The notes beneath the pieces were generated by a model. That model was not told where the DNA came from and ran no database searches. It saw nothing but the letters and a program-made list of their open reading frames with translations. Shown here in pieces: positions 1-7,022 of a stretch of 10,008 nt of DNA; the first letter of the stretch is position 1; every line of letters begins with the position of its first letter. Origin of the DNA: an uncultured Lachnospiraceae bacterium (GTDB taxonomy: Bacteria; Bacillota; Clostridia; Lachnospirales; Lachnospiraceae); the NCBI GenBank assembly GCA_934418055.1, contig CAKRWX010000067.1:1-10008 (forward strand), read 5' to 3'. Both the position numbers and the translations under genes were made by a program.

Positions 1-240
1 GTGATTAAGCTGGAAGAGTGGGATAAGGATACAGTTTCTGACCGTCTGGGACTGGAAGACCAGTTTACGGAACTGTTGGGCAACCAGGTTGTCTGCCATT
101 GTATTCCGGTCCGTCCAGGCCGTAACTTAGCGGTTATCGTTGAGACTGCTTCCATCAACCACCGTCAGAAGATGATGGGTTACAACGCAGCCAAAGAGCT
201 TTACCGGAGAGTTCAGGAAAATCTGACGAAAGGAAGGTAA
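1..240 (+). CDS. hprK: HPr kinase/phosphorylase, C-terminal part (5' end outside window)
   Basis: This is the last 79 codons of HprK/P, the bifunctional enzyme that phosphorylates HPr-family proteins on Ser46 and removes that phosphate, setting carbon catabolite repression in Firmicutes. The visible stretch carries the C-terminal family signature IPVRPGRNLAVIVE followed by NHRQKMMGYNAA, which closely matches known HprK tails. The Walker A kinase motif and the N-terminal domain lie upstream of the window. The in-frame GTG at position 1 is internal, not a start, because full-length HprK is about 310 residues. The gene ends in TAA at 238-240, and its last codons contain the AGGAAGG ribosome site of murB (231-237), so the two genes are co-transcribed. 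A likely substrate, a Ser46-bearing HPr-family protein, is encoded four genes downstream at 3092. Confidence 0.95.
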   Translation: MIKLEEWDKDTVSDRLGLEDQFTELLGNQVVCHCIPVRPGRNLAVIVETASINHRQKMMGYNAAKELYRRVQENLTKGR

Positions 241-248
241 TCCTTTTG

Positions 249-1148
249 ATGATGGATTTTGAGAAAAGACTGGCAGAGATCGCCGGGGCAGCTAATGTAA
301 AACTGGAAGAGCCGATGAAGAAGCACACGACCTTCCGCATCGGCGGTCCGGCCCGGTACTTTGTGACACCGGAGAATGCGGACGCACTGATCCTGGTGAT
401 CGGCCTTTGCCGTGGCGAAGAGAAACCATTTGCGGTGATCGGTAATGGAAGTAATCTTTTGGTCAGCGATCAGGGATACCAGGGGGTGGTGATCTCCACA
501 GAGAAGCTGGATCACTGCCAGGTGGAAGGAAAACAGATCCGCGCGGGAGCAGGGGTAAAACTGGCCCGCATGGCAAAACAGGCATTAGAGCATGGCCTCA
601 CGGGCTTGGAATTTGCTGCAGGAATTCCGGGAACCGTGGGTGGCGCTTTAGTCATGAACGCAGGCGCTTATGGCTCAGAGATGAAGAATGTTCTGGTGGA
701 TGCGGTTCTGTTAACAAAAGACGGGGCTGTGATCCGGCGGACCGGAGAAGAACTGGAACTGGGATACCGGACCAGTAATATCCCGACAGAAGGGCTGACA
801 GTGCTGGAAGCAGAATTCCGGTTACAACCAGGAGATAAAACAGAGATCTTACGTGTGATGAATGATCTGGCTGGGAAACGGAGAGAAAAGCAGCCGTTGG
901 AATATCCAAGTGCGGGAAGCACTTTTAAACGGCCGGAAGGCTATTTTGCAGGAAAACTGATCGATGATGCAGGACTTCGGGGATTCCAGGTGGGCGGTGC
1001 CCAGGTTTCGGAAAAACACTGTGGTTTTGTGATCAACCGGAATCAGGCTACAGCTGCTGATGTTGAAGAATTATGCCGTCAGGTAGCAGAAAAAGTGAAA
1101 GAACAGTCGGGTGTTGATCTTGAGATGGAGATTAAGCGCCTGGGCTGA
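249..1148 (+). CDS. murB: UDP-N-acetylenolpyruvoylglucosamine reductase (MurB)
   Basis: MurB is the cytoplasmic FAD enzyme that uses NADPH to reduce UDP-GlcNAc-enolpyruvate to UDP-N-acetylmuramate, the second committed step of peptidoglycan synthesis. Family motifs run in order: TTFRIGGPARYF and IGNGSNLLVSD (FAD binding, about residues 28-75), AGIPGTVGGALVMNAGAYG (125-143), YRTSN with the substrate-binding Arg near 175, YPSAGSTF with the catalytic Ser near 225, and the final LEMEIKRLG with the acidic catalytic residue near 295 (numbering from the TTG). The length of about 300 residues fits the shorter type II MurB. The start is ambiguous: TTG at 246 lies 8 nt after the ribosome site AGGAAGG, and ATGs follow at 249 and 252. 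I chose ATG 249. The gene is 8 bp after hprK and 38 bp before rapZ. Confidence 0.96.
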   Translation: MMDFEKRLAEIAGAANVKLEEPMKKHTTFRIGGPARYFVTPENADALILVIGLCRGEEKPFAVIGNGSNLLVSDQGYQGVVISTEKLDHCQVEGKQIRAGAGVKLARMAKQALEHGLTGLEFAAGIPGTVGGALVMNAGAYGSEMKNVLVDAVLLTKDGAVIRRTGEELELGYRTSNIPTEGLTVLEAEFRLQPGDKTEILRVMNDLAGKRREKQPLEYPSAGSTFKRPEGYFAGKLIDDAGLRGFQVGGAQVSEKHCGFVINRNQATAADVEELCRQVAEKVKEQSGVDLEMEIKRLG

Positions 1149-1186
1149 TCAACAAAAGGGAATGACAGGATAAGGGGGCATCTTTG

Positions 1187-2062
1187 ATGAAGCTGGTGAT
1201 TGTGACAGGTATGTCCGGCGCAGGAAAGACCGTGGCATTGAAAATGATGGAGGATATGGGTTATTACTGTGTGGATAATCTTCCTATTCCTTTGATCGAG
1301 AAATTTGCGGAGCTGGCGTTGGGAAGCAATCAGGGCCCGTCTAATCAGGTGGCCCTTGGAATCGATATCCGCAGTGGACAGGAACTGCCCCTTCTGGATA
1401 AGATTCTGGAACAGTGGCGGGCAGATGGAATTCCATTTGAGATCCTGTTTCTGGATGCCAGTGATGAGGTGCTGTTAAAGCGCTATAAAGAGACCAGGAG
1501 AAACCATCCATTAGCAGGCGCAGGCCGGATTGATGAAGGTATCAAAAAGGAACGGGAGTGTCTTGCGTTCTTAAAGAAACAGGCCAATGTGATCCTGGAT
1601 ACCAGTATGCTTTTAACCAAGGAACTTCGCAAGGAACTGGAGAAGATCTATCTGGAAGAAGGAACTTATGATAATTTATTTGTCACCGTCCTTTCCTTCG
1701 GATTTAAATATGGCATTCCGGCAGACGCGGATCTGGTTTTTGACGTCCGTTTCCTGCCAAATCCTTACTATGTAGAGAGCCTGCGTCCAAGAACCGGAGA
1801 AGAAAAAGAAATCCAGGATTATGTGAAACAGGGCGGAACCGCTGATATTTTCCTGGATAAGCTTTACGATATGCTGGATTTCCTGATTCCTAATTATGTG
1901 TTGGAGGGGAAAAACCAGCTGGTGATCGGTATCGGCTGTACCGGTGGAAAACACCGTTCCGTGACCATTGCCAATGCCCTGTATGAACATCTGAAACAGC
2001 AGAAAGGCCTTGGCGTAAAACTGGATCACCGGGATATAGAGAAAGATAATAAACGAAAATAA
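1187..2062 (+). CDS. rapZ: RapZ/YvcJ family P-loop nucleotide-binding protein
   Basis: This 291-residue protein belongs to the RapZ (YvcJ) family. Escherichia coli RapZ is an RNA adapter that delivers the small RNA GlmZ for cleavage and so tunes glucosamine-6-phosphate synthesis. Bacillus YvcJ is a nucleotide hydrolase. The target RNA in Clostridia is not known to me. Visible features are a perfect Walker A GMSGAGKT at 8-15, the family motif YCVDNLP at about 27-33, DIRS further on, a FLDASDEVLLKRY segment, and the C-terminal-domain motif GCTGGKHRSV at 250-259. A basic tail follows (KRK ending). The ATG at 1187 is preferred over TTG 1184 because it lies 8 nt after GGGGG (1174-1178). The gene sits between murB and whiA. 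The gap to whiA is 14 bp, so yvcK, which separates them in B. subtilis, is absent here. Confidence 0.95.
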   Translation: MKLVIVTGMSGAGKTVALKMMEDMGYYCVDNLPIPLIEKFAELALGSNQGPSNQVALGIDIRSGQELPLLDKILEQWRADGIPFEILFLDASDEVLLKRYKETRRNHPLAGAGRIDEGIKKERECLAFLKKQANVILDTSMLLTKELRKELEKIYLEEGTYDNLFVTVLSFGFKYGIPADADLVFDVRFLPNPYYVESLRPRTGEEKEIQDYVKQGGTADIFLDKLYDMLDFLIPNYVLEGKNQLVIGIGCTGGKHRSVTIANALYEHLKQQKGLGVKLDHRDIEKDNKRK

Positions 2063-2076
2063 ACTGAGGTGACGGA

Positions 2077-3099
2077 ATGTCCTTTTCAGCAAAGGTAAAA
2101 GATGAGCTGTCCAGACAGACCAGTCCGGCCAGACATTGTCAGATCGCAGAGATGGCGGCGATCATCAGTCTCTGCGGAAAGATCGAAATTGATGAAAATG
2201 ATCATTTTTGTATTAAAATCCATACAGAAAATGCCGCAGTTGCAAGAAAGTACTTTACATTATTGAAAAAAACATTTAATATAAGTACTGATGTGGTAAT
2301 TCGGCATAATGCGTATCTGAAGCGGAACCGTACTTACGCCGTTGTGGTAAGTGATGATGAGGAAGCCAGAAGAATTCTGGTGACCACAAAGCTTCTTGAT
2401 GAACATGGAGAAGTTGGTGAGAATTTGTCCGTGGTCAAGAACCTGGTCATTCAGAATCCCTGCTGCAGACGTGCATTTTTGCGCGGCGCGTTTTTAGCGG
2501 CTGGTTCCATCAGCGATCCAGAACGGTCTTATCATTTTGAGATTGTATGTACGGCGGAAGCGAAAGCCCGTCAGCTTCAGGACATCATTAAAACCTTTGG
2601 CATGGAAGCCAAGATTGTGATGCGGAAAAAGTATTATGTTGTCTACATAAAAGAGGGAAGCCAGATCGCGGACATCCTGAAAGTGATGGATGCGCCGGTA
2701 TCTTTGATGGAACTGGAGAATATCCGGATCTTAAAGGAGATGCGTGGCAGCGTTAACCGCCAGGTAAACTGTGAGACGGCCAATATCAATAAGACAGTAT
2801 CCGCGGCAGTGAAGCAGATCGAGGATATTATCTATATTCGTGATACGATAGGTTTTGAGGGACTTCCAGAGAATCTGGAAGAGATCGCTAAAGCCCGTCT
2901 GGAACGTCCAGAGGCAACTCTGAAGGAACTGGGTGAAGGATTGGACCCGCCGGTTGGCAAATCGGGGGTAAATCACCGGCTGAGAAAACTAAGTATTCTT
3001 GCGGCAGATTTAAAAGAAAAACGGTCTGAACAGGCAGAGAATACGACCCGGAATGACAGTCAGGTCATTCAGAGAAATGAGGAGGAAAATTATGATTAA
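2077..3099 (+). CDS. whiA: WhiA family DNA-binding regulator
   Basis: WhiA proteins combine a degenerate LAGLIDADG homing-endonuclease fold with a C-terminal helix-turn-helix. The family activates sporulation septation genes in Streptomyces; in B. subtilis WhiA influences division and chromosome segregation. The 340-residue product shows the N-terminal domain motif RRAFLRGAFLAAGSISDP at 131-148, and the C-terminal HTH region from about 266 to 306 including LKELGEGL and VGKSGVNHRLRKL. Start ATG 2077 lies 5 nt after GAGGTG (2066-2071). After the HTH there is a charged tail of about 28 residues (313-340), rich in Glu, Gln, Asn and Arg, making the protein longer than the roughly 315 residues typical of Bacillus WhiA. 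The tail codons contain the ribosome site and start codon of the next gene (8-nt overlap), which suggests translational coupling. Confidence 0.95.
   Translation: MSFSAKVKDELSRQTSPARHCQIAEMAAIISLCGKIEIDENDHFCIKIHTENAAVARKYFTLLKKTFNISTDVVIRHNAYLKRNRTYAVVVSDDEEARRILVTTKLLDEHGEVGENLSVVKNLVIQNPCCRRAFLRGAFLAAGSISDPERSYHFEIVCTAEAKARQLQDIIKTFGMEAKIVMRKKYYVVYIKEGSQIADILKVMDAPVSLMELENIRILKEMRGSVNRQVNCETANINKTVSAAVKQIEDIIYIRDTIGFEGLPENLEEIAKARLERPEATLKELGEGLDPPVGKSGVNHRLRKLSILAADLKEKRSEQAENTTRNDSQVIQRNEEENYD
3080..3085 (+). promoter_or_regulatory. Ribosome binding site of the HPr-family gene, inside whiA
   Basis: A perfect AGGAGG lies 6 nt before ATG 3092, all within the last codons of whiA. It decides the start of the HPr-family gene. 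An in-frame upstream ATG at 3053 would add 13 residues not seen in HPr proteins and has no comparable ribosome site. From ATG 3092 the canonical HPr numbering (residues 15 and 46) falls exactly into place. Confidence 0.85.
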
Positions 3100-3346
3100 G
3101 AAAACCATTGCAATCGAACTGGAAACTGGCCTGGAGGCAAGACCTGTGGCTATGTTAGTGCAGGTTGCAAGCCAGTACGACAGTAGTATTTATGTGGAGT
3201 GCGGAACCAAGAGAGTCAACGCAAAGAGCATTATGGGTATGATGACCCTTGGACTGGTTCCAGGAGAGCAGGTAACCGTTACCGCAGATGGCGCAGATGA
3301 GGAGAAAGCCATTGAGGGCATCGAGAAATATCTGACTGAGGGTTGA
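3092..3346 (+). CDS. HPr-family protein lacking the PTS histidine (Crh-like)
   Basis: This 84-residue protein has the HPr fold signature throughout. The loop that in HPr reads TGLHARP here reads TGLEARP: Glu15 (GAG, 3134-3136) replaces the His15 that takes phosphate from enzyme I, while Arg17 remains. The second regulatory site is intact: NAKSIMGMM with Ser46 (AGC, 3227-3229), the target of HPr kinase. It therefore should not work as a PTS phosphocarrier but can be a substrate of HprK, encoded at the start of this operon. Bacillus Crh has the same logic with Gln15, and P-Ser-Crh acts as a CcpA corepressor; crh also follows whiA in B. subtilis. A role in catabolite repression or metabolic signalling is inferred. 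Automated annotation would probably call it ptsH, which would mislead. A terminator follows at 3378. Confidence 0.92.
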   Translation: MIKKTIAIELETGLEARPVAMLVQVASQYDSSIYVECGTKRVNAKSIMGMMTLGLVPGEQVTVTADGADEEKAIEGIEKYLTEG

Positions 3347-3377
3347 GATTGATCATTATTGTATAGGATATACCAAG

Positions 3378-3426
3378 AAAGAATTCTGCAGTGCGGACAG
3401 GTTCACGTCCTGCGGGATTCTTTTTT
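3378..3426 (+). terminator. Intrinsic terminator after the hprK-murB-rapZ-whiA-HPr operon
   Basis: The arms 3378-3391 and 3410-3423 form a 14-bp stem with two G-U pairs. A possible 3-bp inner extension (3396-3398 with 3407-3409) lies beyond a bulge. The right arm merges into a run of six T (3421-3426), and the left arm starts with A-rich sequence. It lies 31 bp after the HPr-family stop codon and matches a classical rho-independent terminator. Confidence 0.8.
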
Positions 3427-3436
3427 CGGTTTGTGA

Positions 3437-3468
3437 GGATTGCGGGAGCACGTAGTGCGGAGCAATCC
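3437..3468 (+). other. Two-tier hairpin in the dnaE leader (possible dispersed palindromic repeat or riboregulator)
   Basis: The outer arms GGATTGC (3437-3443) and GCAATCC (3462-3468) pair perfectly, 7 bp. An inner stem GCAC (3448-3451) with GTGC (3455-3458) closes a 3-nt GTA loop, and a small purine-rich internal loop separates the two. It lies 29 bp before the dnaE start and 10 bp after the terminator T-run. It has no T-run of its own, so it is probably not a terminator. It may be a small intergenic palindromic repeat, an RNA-stabilising structure or a leader control element. The structure is seen directly; the function is unknown. Confidence 0.5.
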
Positions 3469-3497
3469 GGTATCAGAGAAGAAAGGGGGAAGACAGC

Positions 3498-6400
3498 ATG
3501 GCATTTACACATCTGCATGTGCATACGGAATACAGTCTTCTGGATGGTTCCAGTAAGATCAAGGAGCTGGTTGCCAGAGCCAAGGAACTGGGCATGGACA
3601 GTATGGCCATCACAGACCATGGCGTCATGTACGGTGTCATTGATTTTTACCGGGCGGCCAGAGAAGTAGGTGTGAAACCGATCATTGGATGCGAGGTCTA
3701 TGTGGCTCCAGGGTCCCGGTTTGACCGGGAGGCGTCCAGTGGAGATGATCGTTACTACCATCTGATCCTGCTGGCAGAGAATAATCAGGGTTACCAGAAC
3801 CTGATGAAGATTGTATCCAAAGGATTTGTAGATGGATTTTATTATAAACCTCGTGTAGATCTGGAAGTTCTCAGAGAATACCATGAGGGAATCATCGCAA
3901 CAAGCGCCTGTCTTGCAGGCGAGGTGCAGCGTTATCTGGAGAGAGGACTGTACCAGGAGGGCAAAGAAGCAGCCCTGCGGTATGAGGAGATTTTCGGTAA
4001 GAACAATTTCTTCCTGGAATTGCAGGATCACGGAATCCCAGCCCAGAAGACTGTCAACCAGGCATTGCTGCGGATGTCGGCGGAAACCGGAATCGAGTTA
4101 GTGGCAACCAACGATGTCCACTACACTTTCGCAGAGGACGCGGTTCCTCATGACATCCTGCTCTGTATCCAGACAGGCAAAAAAGTCACCGATGAGAACC
4201 GGATGCGCTACGAGGGCGGCCAGTTCTACTGCAAATCGGAAGAAGAGATGCGGGCGTTATTTCCATATGCCCAGGAGGCGTTAGACAACACCCATAAAAT
4301 CGCGGAGCGGTGTAATGTGGAGATTGAGTTCGGTGTCACCAAATTGCCGAAATTTGACGTGCCGGATGGTTATGATTCCTGGTCTTATTTGAATAAATTA
4401 TGTGATGAAGGTCTGAAAAAACGTTATCCGGATGATGACGGAACCTTAAGAAAACGTCTGGATTATGAGTTAAATGTCATTCATACCATGGGTTACGTGG
4501 ACTATTTCCTGATCGTGTGGGATTTTATCCACTTTGCAAGAACCAATGACATTATGGTTGGTCCAGGACGAGGCTCCGCGGCGGGAAGTATCGTTTCCTA
4601 CTGTCTGGAGATCACCAACATTGACCCGATCCGTTACAGCCTGCTGTTTGAGCGTTTCCTGAACCCGGAGCGAGTGTCCATGCCCGATATCGATATCGAC
4701 TTCTGTTTCGAACGGCGTCAGGAGGTCATCGACTACGTGGTCCGCAAATACGGCAAAGACCAGGTGGTTCAGATTGTTACCTTCGGTACGCTGGCGGCAA
4801 AAGGTGTGGTAAGGGATGTGGGACGCGTCCTGGATATCCCCTATGCCCGCTGTGACGCCATCGCCAAGATGATCCCAGGTGACCTTGGCATGACTCTGGA
4901 GAAGGCCTTAAAGGCCAGCCCAGATCTGAAAAAGGCTTATGACGAGGATCCACAGGTAAAATACTTAATTGACATGTCCATGCGTCTGGAAGGCCTGCCA
5001 AGACATACTTCCATGCATGCGGCGGGTGTCGTGATCAGCCGTACATCTGTGGATAATTACGTGCCTCTGTCCCGCGCGGCAGACGGAACCATCACCACCC
5101 AGTTTACCATGACGACCCTGGAAGAGCTGGGACTTCTGAAAATGGATTTCCTGGGACTGCGTACACTGACTGTGATCCAGAATGCGGTCAAGCAGGTGGA
5201 GCGCAACTACGGCATCCATCTGGAAATGGAAAAGATCGATTATAACGATAAGCAGGTGCTGGAATCCATCGGAACCGGTAAGGACGAGGGCGTGTTCCAG
5301 CTGGAGAGCGGCGGTATGAAGAGCTTCATGAAGGAGTTAAAGCCGGAAAATTTAGAGGATATCATCGCCGGAATCTCCCTGTACCGTCCAGGTCCTATGG
5401 ATTTTATTCCGAAGTATTTAAAGGGTAAAAATGACCGTGGTGCCATCACCTACGACTGCCCGCAGTTAGAGCCGATCCTGGGTCCCACCTACGGCTGTAT
5501 CGTCTACCAGGAGCAGGTTATGCAGATTGTAAGAGATCTGGCTGGTTACACCATGGGCCGAAGCGATCTGGTTCGCCGTGCCATGTCCAAGAAGAAGACG
5601 GCGGTCATGGAGAAGGAACGCCAGAACTTTGTCTATGGCAATGATGAAGAGGGCGTCAAGGGCTGTATCCGCAATGGCATCGATGAGAAAACGGCAAACC
5701 AGATTTACGACGAGATGATCGATTTCGCCAAGTATGCGTTTAATAAGTCCCATGCGGCCTGCTATGCGGTAGTTTCTTACCAGACGGCATTTTTGAAATA
5801 TTATTATCCGAAGGAATTTATGGCGGCTCTGATGACTTCTGTCCAGGATAATACGGCGAAGGTTTCTGAGTATATTTTAACCTGCCGCCAAATGGGAATC
5901 GGCATTCTGCCGCCGGATATCAACGAGGGCTACAGTGGATTTACGGTTTCTGGCGATTCCATCCGTTACGGTCTTTCTGCCATCAAGAGCGTGGGAAAAT
6001 CCGTGGTGGAGCAGATTATCAAAGAGCGGGAAACTGGCGGCCTGTTCCGTTCCATGGACGATTTCGTGGAGCGCATGAGCAATAAGGAAGTCAATAAGCG
6101 TACTTTAGAGAACTTTATCAAGGCCGGAGCCTTGGATTCCCTTCCAGGCAACCGCAGACAGAAATGTATGGTAGCCCCTGAAATGCTGGATCAGAAAAAT
6201 AAAGAGAAAAAGAGCGTCATGGAAGGCCAGATGTCCCTGTTTGACTTTGCAGCAGAAGATGATAAGAAGAATTTCCAGATTACATTTCCGAATGTGGAGG
6301 AATTTAAGAAGGAAGAACTTCTGGCCTTTGAGAAAGAGACCCTTGGCATCTATGTCAGCGGCCACCCTATGCAGGAGTACGAGCAGGTATGGAGACAGAA

Positions 6401-6980
6401 TATCACCGCCACCGCTATTGATTTTATGGTGGACGAGGAGACAGAGAAAGCCAGAGTGGAAGATAATTCCAGAGTAACTGTCGGAGGCATGATTACAGGA
6501 AAACTGGTGAAGACTACCAGAACCGGCCAGATGATGGCATTTATCACCCTGGAAGATCTGACAGGTTCCGTGGAAGTGATCGTATTCCCGAAAGATTTTG
6601 AGAAGAACCGGGAATTCCTGGTGGAGGACCAGAAGATCTTTGTCCAGGGCCGTGTGTCTGTGGGAGATGATCCGGTAGGCAAACTGGTGTGCGAGAAACT
6701 GATCCCATTTACCTCTCTTCCAAGACAGCTGTGGCTGCAGTTTGCGGATAAAGAGGAGTATGACCAGAAGCAGGAACAGGTGATGAATGCCCTGCGTTCC
6801 TGGGAAGGCCCGGACAGTGTGGTGATTTATTTGGCCAAAGAACGGGCTAAGAAGGTTCTTCCAGCCAACTGGCGGGTGAACTGCGACGGAGAACTGCTGC
6901 GGAACCTGTATCAGATACTTGGTGAAAAAAATGTCAAGGCCGTACAAAAAGGTATTGAAAGTATTCGGAAAATGAATTAA
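3498..6980 (+). CDS. dnaE: DNA polymerase III alpha subunit (DnaE)
   Basis: This is a 1160-residue C-family replicative polymerase. In Firmicutes that also carry PolC, DnaE is thought to extend RNA primers, mainly on the lagging strand; PolC is not in this window. The N-terminal PHP domain keeps HLHVH (5-9), TDH (39-41) and Glu66, so its metal site looks intact. The polymerase palm has GPGRGSAAGS, the acidic cluster PDIDIDF (Asp397, 399, 401) and the third catalytic Asp at 550 in KMDFLGL. A clean beta-clamp binding motif QMSLF lies at 911-915, followed by the conserved GIYVSGHP and an OB-fold region from about 991 (VTVGGMITG through LTGSVEVIVFP). No intein or frameshift is present. ATG 3498 lies 7 nt after AAGGGGGA. 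pfkA follows 42 bp downstream with no terminator visible between, so the two may share a transcript. Confidence 0.97.
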   Translation: MAFTHLHVHTEYSLLDGSSKIKELVARAKELGMDSMAITDHGVMYGVIDFYRAAREVGVKPIIGCEVYVAPGSRFDREASSGDDRYYHLILLAENNQGYQNLMKIVSKGFVDGFYYKPRVDLEVLREYHEGIIATSACLAGEVQRYLERGLYQEGKEAALRYEEIFGKNNFFLELQDHGIPAQKTVNQALLRMSAETGIELVATNDVHYTFAEDAVPHDILLCIQTGKKVTDENRMRYEGGQFYCKSEEEMRALFPYAQEALDNTHKIAERCNVEIEFGVTKLPKFDVPDGYDSWSYLNKLCDEGLKKRYPDDDGTLRKRLDYELNVIHTMGYVDYFLIVWDFIHFARTNDIMVGPGRGSAAGSIVSYCLEITNIDPIRYSLLFERFLNPERVSMPDIDIDFCFERRQEVIDYVVRKYGKDQVVQIVTFGTLAAKGVVRDVGRVLDIPYARCDAIAKMIPGDLGMTLEKALKASPDLKKAYDEDPQVKYLIDMSMRLEGLPRHTSMHAAGVVISRTSVDNYVPLSRAADGTITTQFTMTTLEELGLLKMDFLGLRTLTVIQNAVKQVERNYGIHLEMEKIDYNDKQVLESIGTGKDEGVFQLESGGMKSFMKELKPENLEDIIAGISLYRPGPMDFIPKYLKGKNDRGAITYDCPQLEPILGPTYGCIVYQEQVMQIVRDLAGYTMGRSDLVRRAMSKKKTAVMEKERQNFVYGNDEEGVKGCIRNGIDEKTANQIYDEMIDFAKYAFNKSHAACYAVVSYQTAFLKYYYPKEFMAALMTSVQDNTAKVSEYILTCRQMGIGILPPDINEGYSGFTVSGDSIRYGLSAIKSVGKSVVEQIIKERETGGLFRSMDDFVERMSNKEVNKRTLENFIKAGALDSLPGNRRQKCMVAPEMLDQKNKEKKSVMEGQMSLFDFAAEDDKKNFQITFPNVEEFKKEELLAFEKETLGIYVSGHPMQEYEQVWRQNITATAIDFMVDEETEKARVEDNSRVTVGGMITGKLVKTTRTGQMMAFITLEDLTGSVEVIVFPKDFEKNREFLVEDQKIFVQGRVSVGDDPVGKLVCEKLIPFTSLPRQLWLQFADKEEYDQKQEQVMNALRSWEGPDSVVIYLAKERAKKVLPANWRVNCDGELLRNLYQILGEKNVKAVQKGIESIRKMN

Positions 6981-7022
6981 AATAGATAAGGAATTTTATT
7001 ACAATTCAGGAGGCGGAACAAC

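Noticed and set aside
2077..3099. WhiA as an active LAGLIDADG homing endonuclease, hence a mobile element
   Set aside because: WhiA has a degenerate homing-endonuclease fold. The motif lacks the usual acidic ending, and the C-terminal HTH and conserved operon position identify a regulator.
3343..3372. Possible promoter: TTGAGA with GATATA (18-nt spacing) before the terminator
   Set aside because: The -10 matches the consensus at only three of six positions, and a transcript from it would meet the terminator straight away. Too weak to list.
3361..3373. Short inverted repeat GTATA/TATAC with a 3-nt loop
   Set aside because: Only 5 AT-rich pairs, so likely chance. I could not tie it to an operator family such as a CcpA cre site.
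3391..3669. 92-codon + frame starting in the terminator and overlapping dnaE
   Set aside because: It begins in the terminator hairpin, has no ribosome site, and its second half is an out-of-frame reading of the PHP domain.
3279..4031. 250-codon antisense open frame across the HPr-family end, the intergenic gap and the dnaE start
   Set aside because: It crosses two confident genes and a terminator, has no ribosome site I can see and no recognisable protein pattern. It is a mirror of the sense coding.
6105..6947. 280-codon antisense open frame in the 3' part of dnaE
   Set aside because: It lies wholly inside dnaE where the sense frame carries clamp-binding and OB-fold motifs. Its composition (His/Leu/Ile-rich) is typical of a reverse-strand shadow.
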